Counted from the first letter of the stretch, positions 34,510 to 43,869 are shown. The stretch: 43,880 bases of DNA from Candidatus Hydrogenedentota bacterium (GCA_020849535.1 JADLGB010000038.1:1-43880); one strand, 5' to 3'. The notes: a model not told the origin generated them from the sequence alone. Numbers and translations are program-made.

Positions 34510-35046
34510 TTACGGCGCTTCGTTCGGGTCATTGGAGGGTTGGACCGGCGGGGCGGCGTCGGCGTAGTCAAGGCCGGGGGTGCCGTCCGGCGCGACGCGG
34601 AGCGTGGCGCGCGGGGTGCCTTCCTTGTCGCAGATGTACAGTTTCGGGTCACCTTCCACACTGAGGCCGAAGCTCGCGCGTCCCCGTTCCTCGGCGTCGA
34701 GGAAGTGCAGGAAGGGTTGTCCTTCCGGGGTCACCAGCAGATTCACGCGTGCGCGCTCTTCGTTGTCCAGCATGAAGATATTCCCGCCGCTGACAGGGTT
34801 CACCGCGAGGCGAATGCTGGGTTTGCCGTCCTTTCCGAACAGGGTCAGTCCGGGTGCGCCGTTGCGTTCCGTACCCAGCGTTGCTAGGACCGTGCCCGAG
34901 GCGTCCACCAGTTCGAAGCGCTCTCCACGCACGACGTTGCTCTGCGCATCCGCCACGTTCGGCGTAAACACCAACGCGGCTACGGCACCTCCCACGAAGG
35001 CACTCGCCAACACGACGGCAATCAAAACTGCGGGTTTATGGCACAT
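34510..35046 (-). CDS. Exported protein with five 23-residue beta repeats
   Basis: This 178-residue protein has an N-terminal signal or anchor (AVLIAVVLASAFVGGAVAAL). Residues 46-160 divide exactly into five 23-residue repeats beginning LVDASG, LFGKDG, MLDNEE, FLDAEE and ICDKEG. The shared pattern is hydrophobic pair, Asp or Gly, two or three polar residues, R-A-x-hydrophobic, then P-x-G-x-P and a closing hydrophobic. This fits a small right-handed beta-solenoid. The last 18 residues are Pro/Asn-rich. No family with a known role comes to mind, but similar D-x-x-G-x-x-R-A-x-L repeats are seen in exported proteins of many uncultured bacteria. GGGAG is 8 bases before ATG 35046. Confidence 0.8.
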   Translation of the reverse strand: MCHKPAVLIAVVLASAFVGGAVAALVFTPNVADAQSNVVRGERFELVDASGTVLATLGTERNGAPGLTLFGKDGKPSIRLAVNPVSGGNIFMLDNEERARVNLLVTPEGQPFLHFLDAEERGRASFGLSVEGDPKLYICDKEGTPRATLRVAPDGTPGLDYADAAPPVQPSNDPNEAP

Positions 35047-35138
35047 GAGTCGAACTCCCAACGTTGTCATTGTCCCAGGGTTGAAGCGGCGCTAAGATAA
35101 GCGGACTGAAGCCGCCGATCAAGAGGGAGGAATCCGCC

Positions 35139-36560
35139 ATGCATATGAACCGGAGGGAATGGCTGCGGACCGCCGGGACCGCCGCGGGGGGAAGCCTGCT
35201 GGCGGCGGGTTGTGCGGGCACGTCCGCGGCGGCGGGTGAGGCGCGGCGTCCCAACATCATCTTCATCCTCGCGGACGACCTCGGCTACGGCGACCTCGGC
35301 TGCTACGGGCAGAAGGTTATCCAGACGCCGAACATCGACCGGATGGCGTCCGAAGGCATCCGCTTCACCCAATGCTACGCGGGCAGCACGGTGTGCGCGC
35401 CTTCGCGGTGCTCGCTTATGACGGGCCTGCACACGGGGCATTGCTGGATTCGCGGGAACCAGCGCGTGCCGTTGCGGCCCACCGACGTGACCGTGGCAAA
35501 GGTGCTCAAAGATGCCGGATACGCCACGGGACTCATGGGCAAGTGGGGCCTCGGCAATGAGGACACCACCGGCATCCCCAATCTTCAGGGTTTCGACGAG
35601 TTCTTCGGCTATCTCGATCAAGGCCACGCGCACAACTACTACCCTGACTTTCTCTGGCGCAACCAGAATCGAGTGCCGTTGGAAGGCAACGTGCAAAGCA
35701 AGACCGACGAAGGCGTGGCTACTGAGAAGAAGGTCTACTCGCACGATCTCATCGCGCAGGAGGCGCTGGACTTCATCGACCGTCACCACAAGGAACCCTT
35801 CTTTCTGTATCTTGCGGTGACCACGCCGCACGCGAACAACGAGGCCGGCCGTGCATTGGGCGACGGCATGGAAGTGCCGGACTACGGCCCATACGCAGAC
35901 CAGACGTGGCCCAATCCGGAAAAGGGCCGCGCCGCGATGATCACGCGCATGGACCGCGATGTGGGGCGGGTGCTCGACAAGCTCAAGGAACTGGGTATCG
36001 ACGGCAACACGCTCGTCTTCTTCACCAGCGACAACGGTCCCCACAAGGAAGGCGGGGCGGATCCGGAGTTCTTCGACGACAACGGCCCGCTGCGCGGCAT
36101 CAAGCGTGACCTTTACGAAGGTGGCATTCGCGTGCCCATGATCGCGCGCTGGCCGGGGCAACTGCTCCCCGGCCACACCAGCAACCACGTTTGGGCCTTC
36201 TGGGACTTTCTGCCGACGGCGGCGGAACTCGCGGGCACTTCCGCGCCCGATGGCCTCGACGGTATGTCGATGATGCAAGCCTTCCGGCTGCTGGGTCTCG
36301 GCGGGGTCAAACGCATGGCGGTGCAACACGAGTATCTGTATTGGGAGTTCCACGAGGGGGGGATCAAACAGGCGGTGCGTCACGGCGATTGGAAGGCCGT
36401 GCGCCTCGGCATCGACCAGCCACTCGAATTGTATGACCTCACAAAGGACCTCGGCGAAACGACGAATGTCGCGGATCAACATCCCGACATCGTGAAGCAC
36501 ATTGAAACCTATCTGCAGACCGCGCGAACGGACAACGAGCACTGGCCTCTCAAATCATAG
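35139..36560 (+). CDS. Exported type I sulfatase (arylsulfatase family)
   Basis: This 473-residue protein has a Tat-like lipoprotein signal (RREWLRTAGTAAGGSLLAAG, cysteine 25). The formylglycine site CAPSR is at residues 86-90, so the Cys is matured by a formylglycine-generating enzyme. NIIFILADDLGYGDLGCYG near residue 39 gives the two metal-binding Asp residues, SLMTGLHTGH follows the active site, and FFTSDNGPH near residue 291 supplies the C-terminal metal ligands. It would hydrolyse sulfate esters, probably on a carbohydrate. GGGAGGAA precedes the ATG, with a second in-frame ATG at 35145. It lies 24 bases ahead of the GH95-like gene and is likely co-transcribed with it. Confidence 0.95.
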   Translation: MHMNRREWLRTAGTAAGGSLLAAGCAGTSAAAGEARRPNIIFILADDLGYGDLGCYGQKVIQTPNIDRMASEGIRFTQCYAGSTVCAPSRCSLMTGLHTGHCWIRGNQRVPLRPTDVTVAKVLKDAGYATGLMGKWGLGNEDTTGIPNLQGFDEFFGYLDQGHAHNYYPDFLWRNQNRVPLEGNVQSKTDEGVATEKKVYSHDLIAQEALDFIDRHHKEPFFLYLAVTTPHANNEAGRALGDGMEVPDYGPYADQTWPNPEKGRAAMITRMDRDVGRVLDKLKELGIDGNTLVFFTSDNGPHKEGGADPEFFDDNGPLRGIKRDLYEGGIRVPMIARWPGQLLPGHTSNHVWAFWDFLPTAAELAGTSAPDGLDGMSMMQAFRLLGLGGVKRMAVQHEYLYWEFHEGGIKQAVRHGDWKAVRLGIDQPLELYDLTKDLGETTNVADQHPDIVKHIETYLQTARTDNEHWPLKS

Positions 36561-36584
36561 GGGCCGCGATCGGGGGGACTTGGG

Positions 36585-38885
36585 ATGATGACACTCGGAC
36601 GGAGCATTCTCATCGCGCTACTCACTGCCGGCTCGCTCGCCTTGGCGGAAGTCCCGTATCCTGCCGCGCTGGATCGCGCCGCGGTGGCCATGGGTACTTT
36701 GGGCGAGCCCATAAATGACGCGATCATCCTCGGGAACGGCGATCTCAACGTGCTGGTCTTTGCCGAGGGCAACGACCTTGTCATCCGCGTCACCAAGAAC
36801 GATGTATGGGACGCGCGCCTGGACTCTCCGCTCGATCCGCCTATCCCCACGCTGGCGCGCCTGCTCGAACTGGGTCCGCTCCCCGAGTGGACCGATCGCG
36901 AATACATCCTGCCCGCAGGCAGCGCCTGGAAGGGTCCGGACTCATACCACGCCCACGCCTACCCCTGCCCGCGCGCGTGCGGCGTACTCCGCGTTCGCGG
37001 CGCCGCGGCTCCGCCGCTGGTTGCGCGGCTGGACATTCGCCGGGCCGCTCTGGATGTGCACTCGGGCACGGCGGTCTATCGCGTGTGTATACCTGCAAAT
37101 GAAAACCTGATCGTCGTACAGCGCCTGGACAGGCCCGCCGATCAGCAGGCGTCCGTGCAGTGCGCCGTGGAGCCCGTAAAGTCCGACGACATCCCCGCGC
37201 CCGAGACCGGAGGCAATCCGGTGGCCACCTGGGTCGTGCAACAAATCCCCGGCGATCTGGACTGGCCGGGCATGCGTTTTGCCCTCGCCCTCGCGCTAGA
37301 CGGCCCAAACGCGTGCGCCTCGGTCGTGACTTCGTTTGAAAGCAGCGCGGTCGCGGAGAGCGCCGCGGACCTCGCGCGCCGCGCCGTCACGGGCGATGCG
37401 GCGGCGCGCCAGAAGGATCACGAGGCCGCGTGGGAGGCGTTCTGGAGCCGCAGTGGCATCGCCATCCAGGATGAAGTGCTCGAACGCGTGTGGTACCGCA
37501 ACCTCTATTTCTTGCGCTGTGTGTCCAAACCCGGCGTGATCAGCACGGGCCTCTTTGCGGGGCTTCTCGATGATAAACCCGCATGGCACGGCGATTACCA
37601 CACGAACTACAACATCCAACAAACATACTGGTCGGCCTATGCGGCCAACCAATGCGAAATCACCGAACCGTACGACCGGCTCATCGCCGGTTACATGCCG
37701 CGCGCGCGATGGCTGGCGCGCACGATTTTTAATTTGTCCGGCGCCTACATTCCGCACGTGCTCTTCGCATACGAGGCCCCGGATCCCGCGACCGCCAAGA
37801 TGCCCGGCGGACGCCAGTACATTCACCACGTGTGGGGCTTCACGCAGGGCGTGAATGGGTTCAGCGTGCAGCCGCTCTGGTGGCACTACAAGTACCGGCC
37901 GGACCGCGCATTCCTCGAACAGACCGCCTATCCCGCGGTGCGCGATGTCGCGGATTTTCAGGCCGATTTCGTCGCCCGTTGCGAGCGGAACGGAGAGCGC
38001 GTCGTGCTCGCGCCGAGCGTGTCGCCCGAGCACTGGGGCTGGACCGCGAACTTCGAGCGTAACAAGGACTGCGCGTTCGACATCGCCATGTTCCGCTACA
38101 TCTTCCAAGCCGCCATCGAGGGCGCGACAATCCTGGGCGTGGACGCCGATAAGGTGGCACGCTGGAAGGAGGCCGATCGTCTGCTCCCTGACTATCCCGT
38201 CTCGGCGGACGACGCGCAACTCGTGGTGGACGTGCTAAACGCGCCGCCGACCGAGTACAACATCCCCGTGCCCACGACACCGGTGTTTCCATGCGACGTG
38301 ATCACGTTCGCGTCGCCGGAAGCGGAACTCGCGAAGTTCGCGCACACGCTTTCGGTCCTGCGGCACAATGGCAACAACGCACCAATCATGCTCGCGGTCG
38401 CACGCGCGCGTCTGGGCACGCCGGACGCCTTCGACTGGCTGCGCACGGAGCTGGACCGCCGCGAACGGCGCAACGGCACGTTGAGCTTCAACCGGCTCGA
38501 TCCGCGTTTCCGGTTCAACGACTTCGGACACTACACCGAGATGTTCGGCGCGGCTCTGCCCGTGACGGAGTTGGTGCTGCAAAGCGTCGGTGACGTCATT
38601 CGCGTATTCCCCGCGTGGCCTGGACATCTCAAGGCGGAGTTCCGCACCTTGCGCACGCAAGGCGGTTTCCTCGTGTCCGCAAGCATGGCCGACGGCGAGG
38701 TGGGTGAGGTCCGTATCGAGAGCACGGTGGGCGGACCCTTGCGCCTCGTTTCGCCCTGGGACAAGGCAGAAATGAAACGCGGCGCGGACGGCGCGTGGGC
38801 GGCCGTGCCCGTGGGCGACGCGCGCATGATTCAAACGGACACCGCGGCGCAGGAAGTGCTGTTTTTCAGGAAGGCTTCAGCCTAG
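36585..38885 (+). CDS. Secreted GH95-like glycoside hydrolase
   Basis: This 766-residue protein has a signal peptide (SILIALLTAGSLALA). An N-terminal beta-sandwich (GEPINDAIILGNGDLNVLVF, near residue 40) is followed by an (alpha/alpha)6 barrel with WHGDYHTNYNIQQTYWSAY near residue 335. This matches the D/T-x-N-x-N-x-Q-x-x-YW pattern of GH95 alpha-L-fucosidases and galactosidases. Later motifs are GFSVQPLWWHYKYRPD, SPEHWG near 480 and NGTLSFNRLDPRF near 630. The C-terminal domain (FPAWPGHLKAEFRTLRTQGG) is also as in GH95. It is somewhat divergent from classical members, so the sugar is uncertain. With the sulfatase gene 24 bases upstream it forms a desulfation/hydrolysis pair. Confidence 0.82.
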   Translation: MMTLGRSILIALLTAGSLALAEVPYPAALDRAAVAMGTLGEPINDAIILGNGDLNVLVFAEGNDLVIRVTKNDVWDARLDSPLDPPIPTLARLLELGPLPEWTDREYILPAGSAWKGPDSYHAHAYPCPRACGVLRVRGAAAPPLVARLDIRRAALDVHSGTAVYRVCIPANENLIVVQRLDRPADQQASVQCAVEPVKSDDIPAPETGGNPVATWVVQQIPGDLDWPGMRFALALALDGPNACASVVTSFESSAVAESAADLARRAVTGDAAARQKDHEAAWEAFWSRSGIAIQDEVLERVWYRNLYFLRCVSKPGVISTGLFAGLLDDKPAWHGDYHTNYNIQQTYWSAYAANQCEITEPYDRLIAGYMPRARWLARTIFNLSGAYIPHVLFAYEAPDPATAKMPGGRQYIHHVWGFTQGVNGFSVQPLWWHYKYRPDRAFLEQTAYPAVRDVADFQADFVARCERNGERVVLAPSVSPEHWGWTANFERNKDCAFDIAMFRYIFQAAIEGATILGVDADKVARWKEADRLLPDYPVSADDAQLVVDVLNAPPTEYNIPVPTTPVFPCDVITFASPEAELAKFAHTLSVLRHNGNNAPIMLAVARARLGTPDAFDWLRTELDRRERRNGTLSFNRLDPRFRFNDFGHYTEMFGAALPVTELVLQSVGDVIRVFPAWPGHLKAEFRTLRTQGGFLVSASMADGEVGEVRIESTVGGPLRLVSPWDKAEMKRGADGAWAAVPVGDARMIQTDTAAQEVLFFRKASA

Positions 38886-38930
38886 CCTTTCAGGCTTTGG
38901 GGTTCCCAGCGTTCGCTCTAAGGGTGCGGG

Positions 38931-41900
38931 CTACAGGGTTCCCTGCAACAAGGCCAGCAATTCGTCCGCCGACATCTTGCCGGTCATTTCCGCGCCTTCA
39001 AGAAGGCTGTCGGCAAGATCTCGTTTCTGATTGTGGAGCGCCACAATCTTGCTCTCGATGGTATCCTTCGTGACCAGCCGGTAGATGGTCACGGGGCGTT
39101 GTTGGCCAATACGGTGGGCCCGGTCCGAAGCCTGATCCTCGACCGCGGGATTCCACCACGGGTCCATGTGGATGACGTAGTCGGCGGCGGTGAGATTGAG
39201 GCCCAAGCCTCCGGCCTTGAGGCTGATGAGGAACAGGTCGCCTGCGCCGGACTGAAACGCGTCGACGCTTCGTTTCCGTTCCCGCTGCGGGGTGGAGCCA
39301 TCGAGGTACTGGTACACGATTCCGCGTGCGTCGAGCGCCTTGCGCAGGATGTTGAGGTGATCCACAAACTGACTGAAGACCAGCGCCTTGTGGCGGTTTT
39401 CGATCAGCTCGTCCACCAATTCGAGAAAGACCGAGAGCTTGGTGCTTGGAATGGCCATCTCGGGGGACACGAGTTGCGGGTTGCAGCATGCGCGGCGCAA
39501 TCGCATGATTTCGGCGAGTATCTGCAGATGCTTCTGGCCGGCGCTTCCTTGCGCTTTGGCGAGCTTGTCGATGGCTTGCTGACGCAGGGCCTCGTAGAAC
39601 GCCGCTTCCTCGTCGCTGAACTCGACATGCAGCAGAATCTCCGTGCGCGCGGGCAGTTCTTCGAGCACGTCTTCTTTGACCCGGCGCAGGACAAACGGTT
39701 GGATGATGCGTTTGAGACGATTGCGCGCTTCGCGGTCTTGCCGCCGTTCGATGGGATTGGCAAATCGCGCGTTGAACTGATCCAATGAACCCAACAACCC
39801 CCGGTTGATGAAGCGGAACAAGTTCCACAGCTCCCCGAGGTGATTCTCGATGGGCGTTCCGGTCGTGATGAGTCGAAAATCCGCTTGCAGATTCATGGCC
39901 GCTTTCGAGCGGCGGGTCGCGACGTTCTTGATAGCCTGCGCCTCGTCCAGGATCGCTACACGCCAATGCCGCGCGGCGAGTTTCTCCTCCTCCTGGTAGA
40001 GCAGGCCGTAGCTGCAAATCAGGAGATCCATCGGGCCGAGCGATTCGAGCGAGGCCTGCCGGTCGCCGGGTCCGAACAGGATGGCGTTCAACGACGGCGC
40101 GAAGCGCTGGGCCTCGTCGATCCAATTCATGCAGACCGATGTCGGCGCGATAACGAGCGCGGGACCTTCGGTTGCTTTCGAGAGGATAAACGCCAGCGCC
40201 TGCACGGTCTTGCCCAGTCCCATGTCGTCTGCCAGGCAGGCTCCGGCGCCCCAGTAGTCGAGGCGGGTGAGCCATTGAACTCCTTCGGCCTGGTAGTCGC
40301 GCAAGGTGGCGCGAAACGTGGAGGGCACAGCCGCGTCGACCGTTTGCGCCTCGCGAAACCGCTCGATGTGTTTCCTCCACACGTCGTCGGCCTTGAATTC
40401 CCCCGCGCTATCGACAAGCGACTCGAGAGACGGCGCGGCAAGCGGATGAATGCGGTACGCCTTCCCCTGGGATTCCGAGACAGCGCGAAACTCATCGAGA
40501 CGTTTTCGGAACTCCTTGGTCAGCGCCAGGTATTCGCCTTCCCCCAACGGCACGAAACGTCCGGGCGTCTGCTCCAGCAGATCCAGCAATTGGCGCATGT
40601 CCATAACGCGGCCATCGTCCAAGCGGAGGTTCCCCGACGCCTCGAACCAGTCCCGATTTCCTTTCAACCGGAATTGCAGATTGCCGAAAGTGACGGTCTG
40701 CGCGACGCGCATCTTCTCGCCCTGGGGCCATTCGACAACTGCGGTGTCGCCCAATTCACGCAGTTCCGTCAGCAACTCGAGGCACTCGCCGGGGTCGCCC
40801 AGGAACCACTCGCCATCGATTTCCTCCGTGCGGCCCAAGGTTGGGCAAGCGGTCAAAACCTGGCCGGCAAGACTCTGCTCAGATTTCAGGTCGCGCGTGG
40901 TCTGCACGCGCTGCCCGTTCACCTCGGCCATGACGGTCTCGCCTCCGGTACCGGGGCGGTAGTACGCGCCGCCTGCCAGGGGCTGCGCCATGAGTTGCAC
41001 GCGCAGACCGTTCCCCGAAGGAACGAGCACGACGCGTGGCCGCGCGTCGGCGGGAATTTGGGGCACGTTCTCGAGACTCCCGCCGATGTTAGAGTGAATT
41101 GTGATAAGAGACGCCACGCTCGACAGCGCCTGCAACACGCGCGACTCGTGTTCCGCGGGCACTTCCAGGCCCTTCCCCAGGATTCCAGCGATTCGCCGGT
41201 GAGCGGCCGAGAATTCGACGACCCGGATCCTGGAGGCGGTTTCCTTCACCGCGCACACTTCCGCGGGGCCCGGAGTCGAGGGCGACATGCTGATGACGAC
41301 CCGCTTACCGTCGCGCACGACGCGAAGTTCCGGTTCCCCCCGGACCACTTCCAGGCTTCCGCCGCCGGCCCAAAACACCAAGGGATGGCCCACCAGAGCC
41401 AGCAGGATTTTCGATTTGAAGATATGGTAGGTCTTTGACCCGTAGTAGCGGTCTTGATCGACTTCAACGGAGATATGGTTACAGGCTTCCCGATCCTGGG
41501 GCGTTAAGTAACCGAGATTGTCCTTTTCGGCGCTCAATCGCTTCGCCGATATCGCCTTGCCCTTCGTCCATCCGTCACTCCGCTTCTTCACCTCGCGCGC
41601 TTCAACGGAACAACTGGAATCCACCATGGAGATCCACCATGCGAGTCGCACCTCCCCGTCACTGGACTGGGGCTCGTTGTCGCCGGCGATACTGGCGAGG
41701 GCCTCCAGTCCACGCTCCCAAGCCTCACGCTTCTGGATCAACGCGGACAGCGGCTTCATCCCCGTCTGTTCGTAGAAGTTCTTGGTATACTGCGCGCACT
41801 TCTGGCGATTCGGTTTCGCCAGAAGCAATGCCGACGCGGTTTCAGCGGCCAGCCACGGGTAACCACCGGCCACCGCTTTGTCGAATTGGCGTTCCAAGAT

Positions 41901-43118
41901 GACCGCCGTATCGGTGGCTTCCGGATCATCCCGCCAACACAAGACGAGGTGGATCAAAATGGAGTCCAGCGGGGGGTGGGCATCCGTTATGAGGTACTCG
42001 AAGAAGTTGTTCTCCCGGCAGGGTGTTGCTTCACCCAGGGATTCCTCGGCGAGATGGAGCAGGGCGGATGTTGCGTGCACGGCCTGTCCCTTGCGCAGGT
42101 GCCTACGTAGGAACTGCTTCGCCGCCTCGATCTGCTTGCGTTCGTCGGTTTGAATGAGCGCGAGGGCGTAGAGCAGTCCTAATGGCCCCTCGATCTCCGC
42201 GTTTCGTTTGCGCGTCGCCGCACGATATCCTTCCAGACCGTCTTCGTACAAACGCAGCGATTCCGCCACGTTACCATCCAGCAGGGCCTGCGCAGCAAGA
42301 AAGAACTTGGCGAAGACAAACCTCGATGTTTTGAGGTGCAATTCCAACTCGCGCAGATTGCCGCGCCACAGCGATTGTTCCGCCAGCAACAGGAAAAGCG
42401 CGGGCGGCGTATCGCCGGTGTCATATTTGTCCCAGTGCTCACTTAGGAATCTGAACTTCTCATCTTCATTCTTGAGGGTGTATACGGCATTTTGTAGCGC
42501 GGGCCAGAGAATTGCCTCGGCCATGGCATGTGGCACGCCAGCGAACCACTCCGCGTCAAACGGTGCGTCGACGATGGACTGCAGCGGGTCGTGCTGCCGG
42601 CAATCCCATTGGTACCGCTCGCGGATGATATTCAGCAGAGTATAGGCGTCTTTCAGGTCACCTCGATAGAAGAGAATCCGGAAATCGCGCACGGCATGGC
42701 GAAAGCTCTCGAGGTAGACGTACGAGAGGGCGCGCGAGACTGGGCGGAGCCGCGCTGCGGCGTCAGCCATCGCCGGGAAACGCCCCTCACGGATGGCGTC
42801 CCTGGTCGCCACTTCGGCGACTTTCGGGTCGCACTCTGTCTGCATTTTGTTGTTCGTGGTGATCAGACCGGAAGCGATCAGTTTGCCAAGGGTCTGCCGA
42901 TATGAAGGCACGTCGTACGGCCTGCCTGTTTCGGTATAGACCTTGGCTGCGGTCAGCGCCTGGAGGGCCTTCGCCCCGTTGAGCGGCTCGTAGACAACGG
43001 ACATGAGCTGCACGAACGCGCGGTCGGACGGCGACAGGCTCTGGTACTTCTTAAGCGGCTCCGAATGGGATGGCACCGGCTTCGCGGGAGTAAACTTCTT
43101 CAGCTTCTTTTTGGCCAT
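38931..43118 (-). CDS. Large SNF2-family DNA-dependent ATPase/helicase
   Basis: The protein has 1395 residues from ATG 43118 (MAKKKLKKFTPAK). The C-terminal 500 residues hold the SNF2 core: LADDMGLGKTVQALAFIL near 960 (Walker A), APTSVCMNW (Ia), ILDEAQAIKN near 1054 (DEAQ box), TGTPIENHLGELWNLF (III), then the helicase C half with FSQFVDHLNIL, YLDGSTPQRERKRSV, LISLKAGGLGLNLTAADYVI and DQASDRAHRIGQ near 1335. The first 900 residues are mostly helical and repeat-like with no SWIM zinc finger that I can see. ATG 43178 gives 20 more residues; the open frame to 43532 runs through a tandem repeat and should be disregarded. It would remodel protein-DNA complexes. No methylase, nuclease or DISARM/BREX gene lies beside it. 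Confidence 0.93.
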   Translation of the reverse strand: MAKKKLKKFTPAKPVPSHSEPLKKYQSLSPSDRAFVQLMSVVYEPLNGAKALQALTAAKVYTETGRPYDVPSYRQTLGKLIASGLITTNNKMQTECDPKVAEVATRDAIREGRFPAMADAAARLRPVSRALSYVYLESFRHAVRDFRILFYRGDLKDAYTLLNIIRERYQWDCRQHDPLQSIVDAPFDAEWFAGVPHAMAEAILWPALQNAVYTLKNEDEKFRFLSEHWDKYDTGDTPPALFLLLAEQSLWRGNLRELELHLKTSRFVFAKFFLAAQALLDGNVAESLRLYEDGLEGYRAATRKRNAEIEGPLGLLYALALIQTDERKQIEAAKQFLRRHLRKGQAVHATSALLHLAEESLGEATPCRENNFFEYLITDAHPPLDSILIHLVLCWRDDPEATDTAVILERQFDKAVAGGYPWLAAETASALLLAKPNRQKCAQYTKNFYEQTGMKPLSALIQKREAWERGLEALASIAGDNEPQSSDGEVRLAWWISMVDSSCSVEAREVKKRSDGWTKGKAISAKRLSAEKDNLGYLTPQDREACNHISVEVDQDRYYGSKTYHIFKSKILLALVGHPLVFWAGGGSLEVVRGEPELRVVRDGKRVVISMSPSTPGPAEVCAVKETASRIRVVEFSAAHRRIAGILGKGLEVPAEHESRVLQALSSVASLITIHSNIGGSLENVPQIPADARPRVVLVPSGNGLRVQLMAQPLAGGAYYRPGTGGETVMAEVNGQRVQTTRDLKSEQSLAGQVLTACPTLGRTEEIDGEWFLGDPGECLELLTELRELGDTAVVEWPQGEKMRVAQTVTFGNLQFRLKGNRDWFEASGNLRLDDGRVMDMRQLLDLLEQTPGRFVPLGEGEYLALTKEFRKRLDEFRAVSESQGKAYRIHPLAAPSLESLVDSAGEFKADDVWRKHIERFREAQTVDAAVPSTFRATLRDYQAEGVQWLTRLDYWGAGACLADDMGLGKTVQALAFILSKATEGPALVIAPTSVCMNWIDEAQRFAPSLNAILFGPGDRQASLESLGPMDLLICSYGLLYQEEEKLAARHWRVAILDEAQAIKNVATRRSKAAMNLQADFRLITTGTPIENHLGELWNLFRFINRGLLGSLDQFNARFANPIERRQDREARNRLKRIIQPFVLRRVKEDVLEELPARTEILLHVEFSDEEAAFYEALRQQAIDKLAKAQGSAGQKHLQILAEIMRLRRACCNPQLVSPEMAIPSTKLSVFLELVDELIENRHKALVFSQFVDHLNILRKALDARGIVYQYLDGSTPQRERKRSVDAFQSGAGDLFLISLKAGGLGLNLTAADYVIHMDPWWNPAVEDQASDRAHRIGQQRPVTIYRLVTKDTIESKIVALHNQKRDLADSLLEGAEMTGKMSADELLALLQGTL

Positions 43119-43345
43119 TTGGAAACGAATACCTTCAGTCGTCGGCTCGCGCAGGGGCGGGTCGTTGATTGTTGACATGAAGTCAGACAAGCGAAAGGCA
43201 GATTGTAACGGATTTGACGCTGCGTCTTGAAGCGGGGCACAGGGCAATCGCAGCAAACCTGCCCGTTCCGGTACCCTCACAAAGTCTGGCCGGTATCGCC
43301 TCTCTTTGGGAGCTATCGCAAGTTGACGGTGATTCAGAGTGAGTT

Positions 43346-43590
43346 GAGCCCGGGCAAGATGGGTGCCAATCGGCGGCGTTGAGCCCGGGCAAGATGGGTG
43401 TGAATCGGCGGCGTTGAGCCCGGGCAAGATGGGTGTGAATCGGCGGCGTTGAGCCCGGGCAAGATGGGTGCGCACCGGCGGCGGTGAGCCCGGGCAAGAT
43501 GGGTGTGAATCGGCGGCGTTGAGCCCGGGCAAGATGGGTGCGCATCGGCGGCGGTGAGCCCGGGCAAGATGGGTGTGAATCGGCGGCGGT
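43346..43590. repeat. Seven 35-bp tandem repeats
   Basis: Seven units of exactly 35 bp start at 43346, 43381, 43416, 43451, 43486, 43521 and 43556. Each opens GAGCCCGGGCAAGATGGGTG and closes CGGCGGCGTT or CGGCGGCGGT. They differ mainly at five bases (CCAAT, TGAAT, TGAAT, CGCAC, TGAAT, CGCAT, TGAAT). Each unit contains the 8-bp palindrome GCCCGGGC. The array lies about 230 bases upstream of the SNF2 start. The 227 bases between (43119-43345) show no gene. Confidence 0.95.
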
Positions 43591-43601
43591 GAGCCGCCGC
43601 A

Positions 43602-43869
43602 ATGGCCTGAAAGGCCTGGATACTCGCAGCCCTGGGTTGGCCCGCCGAATCGGCGGGACTACCCAGGGTCAGCACACTCCAGAGGAGTCCCCTGAAGGGG
43701 GTGCATAGCCTATAGTTCAATCTCATGAACGGTGTGTTTTGAGATTGGGGACTCGACGACTATGCAACCCTTACAGGGTAGTCAGAATGTGCATCCCGAT
43801 ACCCAGGATAGGGCTTCGCTGCCGCTACGGCCAACCCTGGGCTTTGAGTACTTTGGCCTTTCAGGCCAT
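43602..43869. repeat. Nested inverted-repeat element (about 268 bp)
   Basis: Outer arms 43602-43640 and 43831-43869 match in inverted orientation over 39 bp with several mismatches, beginning ATGGCCTGAAAGGCC and ending CAGGGTTGG or CTGGGTTGG. Inside are a CCCGCCGAATCGGCGGG hairpin at 43641 and an inner inverted pair near 43687-43712 and 43757-43785 (GTCCCCTGAAGGGGGTGCAT against ATGCAACCCTTACAGGGTAG). The nested plan resembles 11616-11841. The rest of the window to 43880 holds nothing else I can support. Confidence 0.7.

Noticed and set aside
39840..41438. 532-codon plus-strand frame antisense to the SNF2 gene.
   Set aside because: Mirror of conserved helicase sequence; no motif of its own.
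43119..43532. N-terminal extension of the SNF2 gene through the tandem array.
   Set aside because: The 35-bp units shift frame each time and encode low-complexity sequence; family-like sequence begins at 43118 or 43178.
43346..43590. Possible CRISPR array (35-bp periodic repeats).
   Set aside because: Units abut with no spacers, all 35 bases are conserved apart from a few positions, and no cas gene is present.
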